64,000 nucleotides of DNA from Turnera subulata (lineage: Eukaryota > Streptophyta > Magnoliopsida > Malpighiales > Passifloraceae): positions 389,800 to 453,799 of the forward strand of contig JAKUCV010007482.1 of NCBI GenBank assembly GCA_028386065.3, given 5' to 3'. The translations under genes and the position numbers were made by a program. This document shows positions 1 through 12,767 of this stretch, one piece after another. The notes under the pieces are model-generated. The model worked only from the letters and a program-made list of their open reading frames with translations, was not told the DNA's origin and did no database searches. Within the stretch, counting starts at the first letter, position 1. Each line of letters opens with the position of its first letter.

Positions 1-898
1 TAAAATTTTGAGGATTAGATGTCATAGAACACAAAGAGCTGGTTAGGATTAAACTCCATTTACAAGGAGTGTTTGACTTTTCACTAAAACTAAGTGTAGG
101 GAGAGCTCTACCCTTTACTATATTTTTGTTTGAATTAATTCTAGCCCAGTAAATAATAATAATTAAAAAAATTCATATAGCATGACTTGGACCTTAAGTG
201 GGATAGCCATAAATCACGTTGTCCTATTAATAAATAAGTTTGAAAAAATTATATATATATTTAAGTAAATAATCTTTTTAAAAATGGCAAAAAGAAAAAA
301 AAAACAACATCTATAGCCATATTTGGCAATCCAGTGAATGAATTACTTCTAGATTATCAACCTAAAAATACTTTTCGATTTTAAGCAAATTTGCTACTAT
401 GTTAAAAAATTAATTTATATACCATAACTACATAATACAGGATCGCGAAATTATACCCTCCCGCCTAGACGACTGGTAGAAAAGGAAACAATAGATTTCC
501 GTATGCTTGATTGAAGCGGAACAAAATAATTTCATATGTGATGAGACGAATTTATTGCTCTGTGATATCAACGATTTTAGTAAGTTTCCCTAGATAATTA
601 TGCACACAAATAGAAATAGGCAGAAGTTCCAGGGCCGAAGCTAATTATGTGGGGGCATTTACATGCTGAAATTATTCAAGAATCAATCAATTGATCTAAT
701 TCCATAAATATAATCAACTTTTGACTTTCCATTCTTTATGAAACCGTTGCTTTATATGATTCAAGCGCGAGCCATATGAACTTCAGTTTGCTCCATCAAT
801 ATTCAACTCTTCCTCTATGTTATCTTAGTCTTCTCATTGCATAGGCAGAGCTATTTGTGGATCATCTTTGAGGTTTTCTTTTTCTTTTGTTTTTGAAG
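1..898. other. AT-rich 5' flank of the pectinesterase gene
   Basis: No supported coding region is seen here. It is AT-rich non-coding DNA upstream of the pectinesterase start codon and probably holds its promoter and 5' leader. A weak TATA-like string (ctttatatga) lies near 751, about 150 bp before the start codon, but I cannot assign it with confidence. Confidence 0.5.
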
Positions 899-2456
899 AT
901 GTTGTTTCCTTGGTTTTTATTTTTACTCATTCCTCACATGATGAATTCCACTCCAAATAGACTGGCCTATGCTGCAAAGCTAAGAAACTATAGGAAGATA
1001 CAGAATTACAGAACTATAGTGGTTGATCAGTCAGGGCATGGCCACTTCTATAGCATACAAAAGGCTGTAGATTCCATTCCATCATACAACAATAATTGGG
1101 TTATTATCGACATCAAGGCTGGGATTTATTGGTATGTTATTTTTTGCCTTTTCTCCTTCATTCTTTATAATGGATCTTGAAATGTAGAAAATTCGCGTAT
1201 TGCATTCTTTTTTTTTTTTTTCTTTTGGTTTACAGTTATGGTTTTCTGGCTAACGATTGCTTGTTACACCTTGCATCTCGCCCATCACAATTTCTTCATT
1301 GAAAGCTGAAACTCTAAGTTGCCTTTGTTATACTTGTTCAAAACAAAATGTTTTCAACAATTGATTAGGCATCCGTTACGTCTGTCCATCAGGCGAAAGA
1401 GATGAACCCCTACTGATTGTTTGGTCTTGAAGAATACGTATAGAGTCTGTATTTTGGTCATGTCGAACACTAATTACTTCATCAAATTGTGCTTATTACA
1501 TGTTTATAATTGATTGCTCTCCTTTACTTTCTAGTTTACCTTTTAAGATCTACAAGACAATACTCGACATTCAAACATTGTAATGCAAAGAAGTCAATGG
1601 ACAAGCTGATTACCATTTTCATTCGTTTTCTCTAAAGACTATTTTCATTGGTTGCCTGTTACTTTTCGCGCCTTGTTATTTTAGTACATGTTTGGACATG
1701 CACACGATATCGTAATTTATTGCTTTGTTCCTATTGTAGTAGCATTTTGACTCCCTTGTAAAACTTTTGTAGTTTACGATTTGACATGTTTACCTTTCCA
1801 TTTTTCGCTGGTGCCTGTTAGTTGCGACAACTTAATGGATTCCCGGATATTTTATGCCTGATATAGCAGATACTGAATTGCTTAGGGTAAACATTTCCAA
1901 AAATTTGCTAAAGCAAAAAATAAAGGTTTAGATCTTTTCTATAGTTGACCTAATAGGGTAAAATCTTGCAAAATTGTTATTGCAACCTTAACGGGTCACA
2001 GCTACAACAGATGTATTTAATTATGCTTCTTGTCTTTAGACCATTAGAATTCTGTTTCAAGAACTGCATCTTAACACACAAAGAAAATGGTATTCCTACT
2101 CCGGGGCATCAAAGAAATATGCTATTTACAAGTTTACTTAGGTTATCGACCAAAAATGTTATCGACAACCGTATACTTCGCTTCTCGGCCAGGAAGATCT
2201 GCCTAAATGACTACTGTGCGCAGAAAGCCACAATACTAGTTAGAACAGAAAAGCTTAAACTTGGGCTGAAGTTTAATACGTGGAAAATATTCCATAAAAA
2301 TGCGGAAATTATAAATGGCTTAAACTTGTCAAAGCGTCAATTACAGAAGGGTTTTTGAGCAATATTTGAATTGGTCGAATAGTGTTACGTTTGTTGAATG
2401 TTTTGCCTGAGATATAACATATTTTGGGTTCCTGCATTTTCTAATACTTATCTGGA

Positions 2457-2507
<51 letters not shown>

Positions 2508-3842
2508 AATATGGGAAGGCAATTCAACACTACTAGTTAGAATGAATTTTTATGTTTGCAGGGAGAAAGTTTATATTCCGGCCGAGAAACCATACATTAT
2601 TCTTAGAGGAGAGGGCAGAAAGAAGACTAAGATTGCATGGGGTGACCATTCAACTACATCTCAGAGTCCCACTTTCGAGTCTTCGGCAAATAACACTATT
2701 GCTAAAGGCATTACTTTTTGGGTATGGCATCATTTTCTTCTTAATTATTCGTACATAAGCACCAAAGTGTTTTGTTTCCTCCTCTTCTAACCTTGCTCCT
2801 TTTTCAAATTCAACGAATGGCAATAATCTATGCATGCATCTATATACCATTTGCCATTTGGTTTATAAGTTTTCGTCTTCTAAAAAAATATGTGGTTAAG
2901 TTGTGAAACAATTTCTTGATGTGTTCGATTAATCTCTTTACACGCTCAAAGCGTATAAAATAATACAATCATTTTTTATTTTTTTTCTATGTCATTGTCG
3001 AACAGAATACTTACAACTTTCCACTTGGTGCGAACCGAAATCCTTGGGTACCGGCAGTGGCTGTTAAAATCTCCGGGGACCAATCTGCATTTCACCGATG
3101 TACCTTTCTAGGGGTGCAAGACACTTTATGGGATGATAAAGGGCGACATTATTTTAACCATTGCACCATTGTGGGTTCTGTCGATTATATTTTTGGTGGC
3201 GGGCAGTCTATTTATGAAGTATGCTCTACTTTCATCCTCACCCAGCTCTTCTTTTACTATTACTCCAGCTAAAAGATTTTGTTTCTTAATTGCTTATTTT
3301 GTGTAGTGAGAGTGATGTGGGTTGCTTTCTGGGGTCTTATATATACTATTTTTCTTTGTGCAGAGTTGCAATTTAGTAACGCTTGATGGAGGTTTTATTA
3401 CAGCCCAGGCAAGGGACGGACCAGATGATCCAAGTGGGTTTGTTTTCATTGGATGCAATGTTACTGGCGTTGGTCCAGTTTATTTGGGAAGGGCGTGGAG
3501 ACAATATTCTAGGGTGCTATTCTACAGGTCAAGTTTTTCGAATATTATAGATCCAAGAGGTTGGAATTCCTGGGATTTTTCTGGGCACGAGTAAGTTTAC
3601 GATTCTGCTGAATTATTGGAATTCTATGGATGTGCTTCCTTAATTTGTGGTTTCGTGGATCCACTACGCAATTATGGTTGCTTTTCACATCCAGGTACGA
3701 CATAACCTATGCAGAATATGGGAACTACGGACCGGGAGCAGACACTTCTAATCGGGTGTACTGGGAAAAGAAATTAAGCAGCCAGGAAGTTGGGCAACTA
3801 GCTAGCTTGTCTTTCATTAATGCTGACCAATGGCTACATTAG
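899..3842 (+). CDS. Pectin methylesterase (pectinesterase, EC 3.1.1.11), five exons, no PRO region
   Basis: This secreted enzyme removes methyl esters from homogalacturonan in the cell wall. Exons are 899-1131, 2562-2721, 3006-3218, 3364-3590 and 3695-3842. All introns are GT-AG, and the join gives 981 nt (326 residues) with phases that fit. Residues 1 to about 25 form a hydrophobic signal peptide. The family landmarks occur in order: GIYWEKV (about 75-81), GDQSAF with Q157, QDTLW with catalytic D170, VDYIFG with catalytic D191, and LGRAW with R245 and W247. The usual LGRPW is LGRAW here. There is no inhibitor-like PRO domain, so it is a short (PRO-less) type. The ATG at 899 was chosen because it directly precedes the signal peptide. 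The gene faces the Ca2+-ATPase gene tail to tail, and the two are functionally unrelated. The family call is firm, but the exact paralogue is not identified. Confidence 0.93.
2460..2505. repeat. (AT)n microsatellite in pectinesterase intron 1
   Basis: An uninterrupted AT dinucleotide run of about 45 bp lies roughly 55 bp before the intron 1 acceptor at 2560-2561. Confidence 0.9.
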
Positions 3843-4732
3843 CCAAAGAACTCGTGTTTATCTGATTATTTTGAACCCCCGTTTTGTTTAATTTCTGAAT
3901 GTTGTTTAAAAAGAAGATGCTATATGTATCCCTTAATTTATCAGCATTCAAATTTGTTGATGATGTTTGGAATCTGAAGCCTCTCACCCCGAAATGCATT
4001 TCTGCCACCATATATTGAAACTTTTTCTCTCGCGTTGTTTCATTCTCTCTTACCTCAACTTCTGCCGCCCTTTATGTCTAGTTATGAATTATGTTCCCAT
4101 TAAGACAGTAAAGGTGGTTTTCTTCTATGTCTTCTAGGGAGGTGTGTATTCTCTTAATTCACATCTATAGTGATCAAGTCTTTTCCCTCTATGATTTGAC
4201 CTGGATCCCAATAATCCCATTTCCGTTCCCAACATTCCAACCTGGTATTGTGGCAGGCTGAAGCTAGGCAAAGTGCTGCAACAAGCTTGAGCATAGCTTG
4301 CTGTTACATAGAACGAGCTATTTTCAAGTCTCAACAATTCATCTGCATTCTCGCGCTTTCTGTAGAAATTGCTTACTCAACGTAACCGCATAGCAAGAGG
4401 GAGCCTTAAACTGGGTCCAAGCAATCTTAAAGATGCATGAAAGTATTTTGGTCATCTTTGGGAATGCCGAGAGGCGAGAATTATGTGGAAATTCGAGAAG
4501 AGTATTTGGTCTAACTGTCCAAGGATCGAAAATATTTCCTGTACCAGGACTTACGATCATTAAAGCCCTGAAAAAGACTTACAAACACCAATCAATCAAA
4601 AACTTCATGAGGTGAGGCAAGGGTCTAGCAGCACATCATAAGTTTGTTCATTTGCACAAAAGCGGAATCTTCAGCTCCTGTCTTCTTGTGTTTCCTCATG
4701 CATTTCCAAAGAAGCACCTCCAAAATGCCTTT
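3843..4732. other. Intergenic stretch between two convergent genes (3' untranslated regions)
   Basis: This holds the 3' ends of the pectinesterase (from the left) and the Ca2+-ATPase (from the right). No coding potential is supported, because the short open frames here lack family similarity and overlap on both strands. Confidence 0.5.
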
Positions 4733-7700
4733 CTATACAGGGATCAGTTTTAAAATAGCAGCAATTGGCATGCCTATAAATCCGATGAGCACACTAAGCA
4801 TCCACTGTTCTGAAGTTAGAGGAGTTGTACTTGCGAATGTACCCAGGAATTCCACGATTAGTACTTGAAATAAGAGGGTGCAACCAAGGACAGCAACGAA
4901 AACATAGTTGTTCAGTATGCCTCTGAAAACGTTGATTTGTTCCATCTCCCGAGAACTTACCTCATTGAAAACCTGGAGAACAAGATAGAGACATTCCTTG
5001 TCAGAACTGCACAACTGCATGTGCGGAAATGGAACTCAGAACTTTGATTTTGCTCTCTTTTATTCTTTAGAAAAGTAACTTCTATCTTGCAAATTGCAAT
5101 GCAGAAAAGACATGTAAGTGGTGAGGGAAAAGAGTGGGTGGATTGATATTTAATAGGGTGTTTCTTTTTCTTATTTTCCAATGTATCTATGCTCTAATGG
5201 TAAAGTTTATTCATTATAAGTATGACAAAGGCACCTTCTATTCAATAAGACTATCATATTCCAATGGAAAAATGTTTTGGCAATGTAGAAGAGTGTTGGA
5301 AAAATAATGTAGTAATCAACATCTCCATCACATTTAAGAAAGAGTGTTGGTTTTCTTGGAAAGCTCACCTGACAAAACACAAATGAGTTGAATATAAGTG
5401 TATTCAGGACCAGGTCAGAGTCCTGATCATACAGCTCCAACATTTCTTTCCCTTTTGCCTGAAGATACCATATCACCATGAACTGATAGAGGGACTGGCC
5501 TAAGATATTTCTCCACATCACATTACTGATAAAATTTCCTTTCCTTCCAACCGGTGATCGCTTCATCAGTTCATCATTTGGAGGCTCAGTTGCAAGTGCT
5601 AATGCTCCCAGTGTGTCCATGATCATGTTAACCCACAGAAGCTGAACAGCTGTGAGGGGAGCGCTCCCTGAAGTACGGTTTGTTGCACAAACATCAGCAA
5701 CAACAAAAGCAGGTTTTTGTGGCAGAAAATAAGCAGAAGCATGGTTTCGGGAAAAAGAAAAAAGAACAAACTGGGAATATGGTCTTTGTTACCTGTCACA
5801 CAAGCTGAAGAGAAGTTAACAATCAGTGCAACCACATTAACTGTCAGCTGGAACTGCACAAATTTTTGGATATTGATGTAGACCGAGCGCCCCCATTTTG
5901 CTACTGTGACGATAGTTGAAAAATTATCATCCAGAATTATGACATCGGCACTCTCTTTAGCCACCTGGTTGCACATCCGTAGGCAAAACTCAAACTCCAC
6001 ATATTGTTGATATATATAGTCAAGAAACTCTAACAGAACAGAACTGAACATCTAGACAAAATTGGAATCCAGTTCAAATGAAAACACTGCAAAAATAAGA
6101 AAGAAGTAAGAGCAGAAAAATGAACCCTGTTTCTACAATGTTAATTGTACACTAGAGAAAACAAGGTTAGGCCTCCCCTGTCTTTTCCCAGCACCAATGC
6201 CTTTTAAACATTATAATTTATAACCAATTTCGAACAATGCATTGCTTTCCGATTCTTACCAGATCCAAACTCTTAAAACCAAGGTAAAAGAATCAAGCAT
6301 AGTACTTCTGATGCCACAAAAACTGGTACATTATCCCAACAAGAAGCGGCAGCCAACAGATGGTTATTGCCACTGAAATATGTCTAATAAAAAATGGGTA
6401 ACAGATTCACAGGTTTGTGTAAAGATTGCTCTTTATCCCTACATAGCCATCTCAAAAGAGTAAAGTCAATGTAGAACCTGCAAAATAGTAAAATTCACTC
6501 ACCTCAGTTCCAGCAATGCCCATAGCTAGACCTATATCTGCTTCATGAAGTGCTGGGGCGTCATTCGTCCCATCGCCAGTCACTGCAACAACTTCACCAA
6601 ATGTAGTTCGCAGATGTTTGACCAGTGTATGCTTGTCTAGCGGTGAAGATCTTGCCATCACCTACAAAGTAGTGGAAATTGTTGAAGTCTTAGAAGCAAA
6701 AAACTATTCTCATTAGGGAGAAAATTTGAGTTTTTTAGATATCCTACGAAAAAGTAAGATGGGAAGACCTGAATTTTGGGAATCAAATTTTCCAATTCTT
6801 CCTGACTCTTTTCCCGGAAAACTGGGCCTTCAATGGCTATACCATCATCAGTAAGAATCCCACATTCGCGAGCTATTGCCTTTGCGGTGTTTATGTTGTC
6901 TCCAGTTACCATTCGGACAACAATACCAGCAGAACGACAAACTGCAACAGACTCCTTGACACCAGGGCGAACAGGATCTTTAATGCCTACAATTCCTAAG
7001 CAAGTAAACCCAGAACTTGGAATAGCAGCATCAGGGGAGAAACTACCGTCCAATTCCATATAGGCAAGGCATAGAGTTCTTAAGGCCTCACCAGCGAACT
7101 GATCAATTGTCTCCTTAAGAAGGTTCAGGGATGCTTGATCAAAGGAAACAACTTCACCATTCGAATTGATCACCTTGTCACAGGCAGCCAAAACAATTTC
7201 TGAAGCACCTTTAGTGTGTGCCCGCAAACCTCCTTCAGGAAGCTCTACAATCACGCCCATCCGCTTCTTTGTTGAATTGAAAGGCTCAACTTTAACGAGC
7301 TTAACTGCTTTCCGCTCTTCCTGGAAGTCTCCACCTAAAGCTAAGCCAAACTCCAGTATAGCAGTCTCAGTTGGTGTCCCCAAAATCTCAGATTTCCCAC
7401 TTTCATTAACAACAACTTCACCCCCAGTGTTGTTGAAGATTGATTGCAGCAGAAGTTTTGCAGCGAAAGAAGGGATGTCCGAGCGCAAGCTAGCAGCCTG
7501 GCTCGGCTGACCAACTCCCTTCACATTCATGCAAATGCACGATTTTACAACAGTCATATGATTAGTTGTTAGCGTCCCAGTTTTGTCACTGCAAATGGTT
7601 GTGGCTGACCCCATTGTCTCGCAGGCTGCCAGATGCCTAACAAGTGCCTTATCATTCATCATCTTCTTCATGGCAAAGGCAAGGCTCAAAGTCACGGCTA

Positions 7701-9444
7701 GTGGCAGCCCTTCAGGAACTGCAACGACCACAATTGTAACTGCAACTGCAAAGTATTCCAACATCTCTAGTGCCTCATCTGCGTTCCAATTCCACTGAGT
7801 CCCTTCTTGCCATTTACGAGAAAGCAAACCTTGCACCAGAACTGCAAACGTGACCACAGCAAAGAAAAGGCCTATCTTGCCAATAATTGTGGCCACTCCA
7901 TTTAACTTCACCTGCAAAGGAGTTTCATCATCTCCACCTTCACTGAGAGTTGCCATCAATTTACCCCATTGTGTTCTCATCCCAACAGTTGTAATCAACA
8001 TCTTGCACGATCCATCTTGGATCTTGGTTCCAGAGAGCATGTAAGGATTATCCGCATTCACAAAAACTGGCTCACTTTCTCCTGTTAAACTGGACTCGTC
8101 AATTAATACAGAAAATCCTGAAACAAAGAGCCCGTCAGCAGGGACTTGGTCTCCAATGGCAAGATGCACAATATCACCTGGAACCAAATCATATATTGAC
8201 AATTTCTGCCTAAATCCGTTCCTCGTGACCTGCACAGATATCTTCTTTTTTTCTTTGTCCAAATCTTTGAATTGCAAAGATTGGCGATAATCACTTGTTG
8301 CTGTCACAAACACAACCAAAAGAATACTTGCAACAATTCCAAGGCCATCATGTGCCCCCTTCGGCCATCCTTCCGTTGCTATTCCAACAACCAAAGACAC
8401 AAAAGAGCATGCCCCAAGTATCATAAGAGTCATGTCCTGGAGTGCTTCCCAAACGAACACCCAGAAACTCTTAACTTCGCTCTCTGCAAATTTGTTTATG
8501 CCAAAAAGCTCTTGCCTGCGGTTCAGCTGATCCTCATTTGTAGGTAGCCCATTAGAGGTGCAAGTCGACAGCTTTTCTGCAATACCCTTTACCCCGCCAT
8601 GGAACTTGAGTTTCTTCACATCATGTCCTTCAACGATGGAGCCTAACTCTTCAGCACAGATGTCAAAACCTGCAGCCTTGACTTCTTCTGGTACTGTATA
8701 ATCACTGGGGGAAACGCCTGCAAAACATTCCGCGATGATTATTGCAGGAAAGGGCTTAGAAGACAAAATGCCAGTTTATCCAGATTTGAAAATAAGCTCA
8801 CCTTGGATAAATTGAAATGCTGCCTTGGAAACCAAAACTGCAATTCTTAACTTCTCCTACAATATCCGACATACAAGAAGAGTAAGCTCACAAGTCAGAG
8901 CCACTTCATTTTGTTTCTCAATATTATTCAAAGAAATGGAACATACCCGGAACATCAAAATTCAAACATCATCTAGCTATAACTAATGTTACAACCTCTA
9001 GAGTTCTTCCACCAGTTAAGTACAGCAAAAACATCAAATGATGGGATTAGTTTCCTTAAGAAACAGAGTTGAGTTTAGAAAACTGTAATCATATGCAGAG
9101 TTGATCCTGTATCAACAACAATTAAGAATCTAATCACATCACCTACACAAATTTTGGTGATTAAAGAACAATAAGAGAACATAATAACATGGATCAGTAT
9201 CTGAGAACAGTAACATCATCCAACCAAAAGAGAGCATGGAAATTTTGGTGGCGAAGTGAGGAGCTGGTACCTGATTGGTACGGCGCATCTGATCAGCTTC
9301 ATAACGCTTGGAGAGGTTGGCGGTGAAGCGAAAGCGTCGCTTGGGGTTCTTCACCACCCCGCACACTTTCCTCCATTTCTGCAACACCTCCGACGGCGCG
9401 TGCTTCGCTTGCACCTCGAATTCCTCACTCAACAAGCTCTCCAT
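4733..9444 (-). CDS. ACA2-like: Autoinhibited P-type IIB Ca2+-ATPase (ACA1/ACA2/ACA7 clade), seven exons
   Basis: This ATP-driven pump exports Ca2+ from the cytosol; clade members sit in the ER, plasma or plastid-envelope membrane and are released from autoinhibition by calmodulin. Exons in order are 9444-9271, 8856-8802, 8717-6769, 6661-6503, 5964-5793, 5667-5369 and 4972-4733. They total 3,048 nt (1,015 residues) with GT-AG introns. Residues about 20-75 form the basic, aromatic N-terminal autoinhibitory and calmodulin-binding region ([17 protein letters not shown] at 24-40). Then come TGES (288-291), PEGLP (411-415), DKTGT with phosphorylated D454, KGAS (579-582), MVTGD (about 679-683) and TGDGTND (754-760). 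Hydrophobic segments flank these blocks, and the last exon carries the final membrane spans ending in a short LIPV tail. Length and sequence match the ACA2 type very closely, and no break is seen. Its 5' end faces the repeat-rich half of the window. Confidence 0.96.
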
Positions 9445-10484
9445 TCTCTTCTTCTCTTATCACACCGATCACACTGCACACGCACACAGAGTCTCTTTCT
9501 TTTTATTTCTTCCTTTGTTTCAGTCCTGCTATGATTCATTCAAATGGCAACGTTTATTAGCTTAAATAGTGGCAGAACAGAACAGTGTTTCGTGTTAACG
9601 TACTAGTAGTACTAGTAGTAGCAACATAAAACAAGAGCATTAATTAAAGACCTCTTCAGCGAAGAAATTTCTTTCTTGTTGGGTGGTTGCTTTTGCTTTC
9701 AACGAAGGTGTACGTACATAAAGGTGCCTCGGTTTGCAGAGTTAAAATTCTTCTACTCGGGGCAGCCGCGGTTGCCAAGGAAAGAAAGGTGAGGTTTCGA
9801 TGGCATTTCTTAGGATACTGTCACGAAGAAGACCATACGTATGTTACTAAAGAAAAACAAAAAAACAGCTTTAAGGTTAATTAGGTGGGGGGACTAAGGT
9901 GAACGAGTGTGTGTGTGTGTGTGTGTGTGTTTTTTTGTGTTTTCAGTTTTGATAAATTTCGGTCATTTCTCTCTCTAGTCTAAGTTGTTGTTTGTTCCTA
10001 TTAACGCTCGTTGAATTTGGATTTGGCAAAGGAATAGAGAGGTATGAGGTTGGGAGAGAAAATCAAAAGGCGCCAGTATTTGTGGGGGGAAGCTAATAAC
10101 GGTCTCTGTCCCTGGTTTCTTGTAACCGTTTTGGCCGGAGTCAAACCCACATTTATTTTGTGAAACAAATTAATAATAATAATAACAATAATAATAATAG
10201 TACAGGAGGGAAGGGAAATGTATGCCTCATATACTCGCTTCGTCTTTCAACTTTCATCTTTTGTTTTTTTTCTGATCCAGTTTCAACTTTCATCTCTCTC
10301 GTGCATTTAGTGTTGGTTTTACCATTTGGTAACCGGGGAGATAGTTGCTTTAATTAACTACACCGTGTCATACACGGGCTTCTCTTCTGCATCATCACAT
10401 ATGGGCTTATTGTATTTTGTTGGAGCCCATTATGATTTATCTTGTCCTTTATCATTATTATTATTACATACCAGTTTGTGCACG
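9445..10484. other. 5' leader and upstream region of the Ca2+-ATPase gene, with microsatellites
   Basis: No gene is seen. The stretch next to 9444 should contain the 5' UTR and promoter of the ACA gene. It includes a CT/CA-rich stretch (9450-9500), a (GT)n run at about 9906-9930 and an (AAT)n run at about 10171-10200. Confidence 0.5.
9906..9930. repeat. (GT)n microsatellite
   Basis: About 12 GT units are followed directly by a run of T. Confidence 0.9.
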
Positions 10485-10498
10485 GAAGCTCTCGTGAT

Positions 10499-11394
10499 AA
10501 CTGATCAACAGGTTGGAGTTAGGGGAGAGCAATCGGTCGGTATGGCACATACCGTGCCGATAAGGGTTCGGTATGACTTTTCCGACTGCCCATTTTTCCG
10601 ACCGATGCCGTGCCATTATTCCCCCTGTGCCGATCGGTAGTATGCCGATAAACACCGACCTCGGTACGGTCGGAAATTGATTGAACCGATAGCAAAAGAC
10701 ATAAACTGTAAAATGACTTGGTCGGCAGCAAAGGTAGCGGGAGAGGGAGTCAAGGCAGTTGAAGGCGAGGCCTTTGATGTGGGAAGTGGAGGATTGAGTT
10801 GGATTTTGGAAGATTATTTTTGGTTTTCGTTGGGTTTTAGGAGATTATAGTCTTTGTGGGTGTGAAATTAGAGGGTTAGTTGGGTTGGTGGTGGTGGAGA
10901 GAGAGGGGTCGTGCCCTGGGTGAAGAAGAAGAGTACGAAGAGGGAGATGAAGTGGAGATGGGGAAGTGTTTCTTTGGTGGGCCAATACTTTTTATGTTTC
11001 ATTTTGTCGGTATCGGTATACACTAAAAACCGACGGTACAAAGCTCATCATGCCGATCTTTTTTCCCCTTTTAACGGTACGGTACAAATTCAATAGATGG
11101 CTCTAGGATTCACCCAAATTTCGAGCCGATACCGTCGGTTTTCGGTCGGTATCGGCTCGGTTAGATCGGCTCGGTTAATTTGCTCTGCCCTAGTTGGAGT
11201 TGTTCTAGTTTAATCAGGGGATTTTGAGTTCGAGTCTTGAGAACGCAGTACTTTAAAGACTAGTTAGGGATTAGTGGCGCCAACCTTTATGGTTACAATC
11301 ATGTCATGAGCTGGATTAGTCTGGGCCCGTTGTTATCCCTTAAAGACGAGTTGGCCCAGGACACTAGTGCGGAAGGAAAAAAAAAAAGAAAATA
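10499..11394 (+). mobile_element. SINE (tRNA-like head, poly(A) tail), split by a hAT element
   Basis: A perfect 14-bp direct repeat, GAAGCTCTCGTGAT, lies at 10485-10498 and 11395-11408. The enclosed DNA, once the hAT insertion is removed, is about 215 bp. It contains a pol III B-box-like string (agttcgagtctt, near 11228) and ends in an A-rich tail at about 11377-11393. The structure is that of a plant tRNA-derived SINE. The A box is not clear. The repeat plus the A-tail make retroposition the best explanation. Confidence 0.65.
10520..11192. mobile_element. Non-autonomous hAT-type DNA transposon (673 bp)
   Basis: The 8-bp direct repeat GTTGGAGT flanks the element at 10512-10519 and 11193-11200. 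The termini are inverted: the left end is TAGGGGAGAGCAA and the right end, reversed, is TAGGGCAGAGCAA (12 of 13 match). An 8-bp duplication with TAGGG-type ends is the hAT signature. The subterminal parts are dense in CGGTAT/CGATACCG motifs in both orientations, as expected for transposase-binding repeats. No transposase is encoded. It sits inside a SINE and is therefore younger than it. Confidence 0.85.
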
Positions 11395-11408
11395 GAAGCT
11401 CTCGTGAT

Positions 11409-12106
11409 TATAATAATGTAAGACAAGATTGTTTTATAAATAATAACTAGTTCACTACCCATGGATTCTGCGAGCTATTTTAATAATTTTTTTTAAAAAT
11501 AATTTAATATTTTAACAATTATTTCTAGGCATTTGTCATGTAATATATTCAAATACATTTTTAAAAAACCTGCACATAATTTTTTCCCAAATGGTATGAT
11601 AGTTCTCTAAAATTGATAATTTCTGAGGCAAAATAAGTATAAAAGTTTGCGGACATGTTGATTTATAAATAAATGGAGTAAGATGAAGTATTGGTCATTC
11701 TTTCTTTAACTTTAAATCAATTATTCATCCTAATTTTATACTAGACTTCTCATATTTTTATTATTTTCATTTGAATTATTTCTGTGATTTAAAGGAAAGA
11801 TTGTACGATCAGCTTTTAAATTAAATATTATTTTATTCTTTAAGAGGCATGATTGTATTTGTATGAGACAGTGTCTAGTTAATTGAAGCGACAATCTCCC
11901 TGGTTACCAAATGGTAAACTAACCAAAAAAAAGAGATAACGTATCTTATTTTTACAACAATTCCAATTTAAATTTGTTCACAGTTATTTTCTATAACTAG
12001 TTTTCGCTTTTATGTAGAGTTTATAACAATTATTTTTTCTTCATTTTTTCTATAAGTCATGATCATCTATTGAGACTATTTAAATCATTTCGTCTTTATA
12101 TTCCTT
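11409..12106. other. AT-rich intergenic stretch
   Basis: No gene or clear repeat structure was recognised. The composition is strongly AT-rich. The right end abuts the poly(T), which is the tail of a LINE in reverse orientation. Confidence 0.5.
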
Positions 12107-12179
12107 CTTTTTTTTTTTTTGTTGAAAATGGAAGATTTCATTTCATTCAAGTAATCAATCGAAGATCGTCATTTGCCTG

Positions 12180-12767
12180 TCCAGTAATCCCAGCTGGCCA
12201 ATTTTGCAGCCAAAATAAGTTTTGGCTCAAAGGACTAGCTAATCTACTAGTAGCATCAGCTACTTTATTATTTGACCTTGAAACGTAAAAGGAGCTAAAG
12301 TCTGAAAATAAGAAATTAACTGCAAAATGTCTTTAATAATAAGACTAAACCGAGAAGGAGAATTATGATGGACTTTAATAGCCTGCAAGACCATCAAACT
12401 GTCAGCTTCAAGGATAAGTTTGTTAGGAGCCAGCGATAGAGCGAGAACCAAACCCATTCGCACACCAAGGGCTTCGCCAATTGGTATATCATACTTGGAC
12501 GGAATGAAGCACGTCTGGGCAGCAATCCCCATAACATTGGCATCCCTTAAGACAACACCTAAACCAGAACTCGTGCCCCCCATCAGAGACATGCCAGTGT
12601 TGAGTTGGGCGTAGCCCTCCGGTGGAGGAATCCAAAGCACAGGACGCACAATGCTAGTAGCTGGCCCTGGGCTGCATTGAACCTGTTGGAATTGGATAAA
12701 AGCTCCAGTGCTTGAAGGACTAAAATCTCAATAGGTTTACATTGCTCTTGAAACACTAACTGGTTTT
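12180..12767 (-). pseudogene. LINE C-terminal RNase H domain (3' part of split ORF2)
   Basis: The - strand frame contains a WxPPPEGYAQLN start, then GLGVVLRD, GEALGVRMGL with the catalytic-type acidic residue in ALGVRMGLVLAL context, and LILEADSLMVLQAI. After a frameshift near 12260 it continues into a SNNKVADA motif (typical HxxNxVADxLA). The stretch just before it (12879-12583) aligns to the linker after the LINE zinc finger, which resumes at 22243 on the other side of the LTR insertion. It is non-functional in this copy. Confidence 0.75.

Noticed and set aside
1966..2358. 130-codon open frame in pectinesterase intron 1
   Set aside because: It has no family similarity, lies within a well-bounded intron, and is AT-rich with ordinary intron composition.
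10520..11192. Helitron or Mutator-like element, suggested by many inverted CGGTAT words
   Set aside because: The 8-bp duplication and TAGGG-type terminal inverted repeats fit hAT. A Helitron makes no duplication, and Mutator-like elements usually give 9 bp.
11220..11240. tRNA gene, suggested by a GTTCGAGTC string
   Set aside because: No cloverleaf can be drawn around it. It fits the B box of a SINE.
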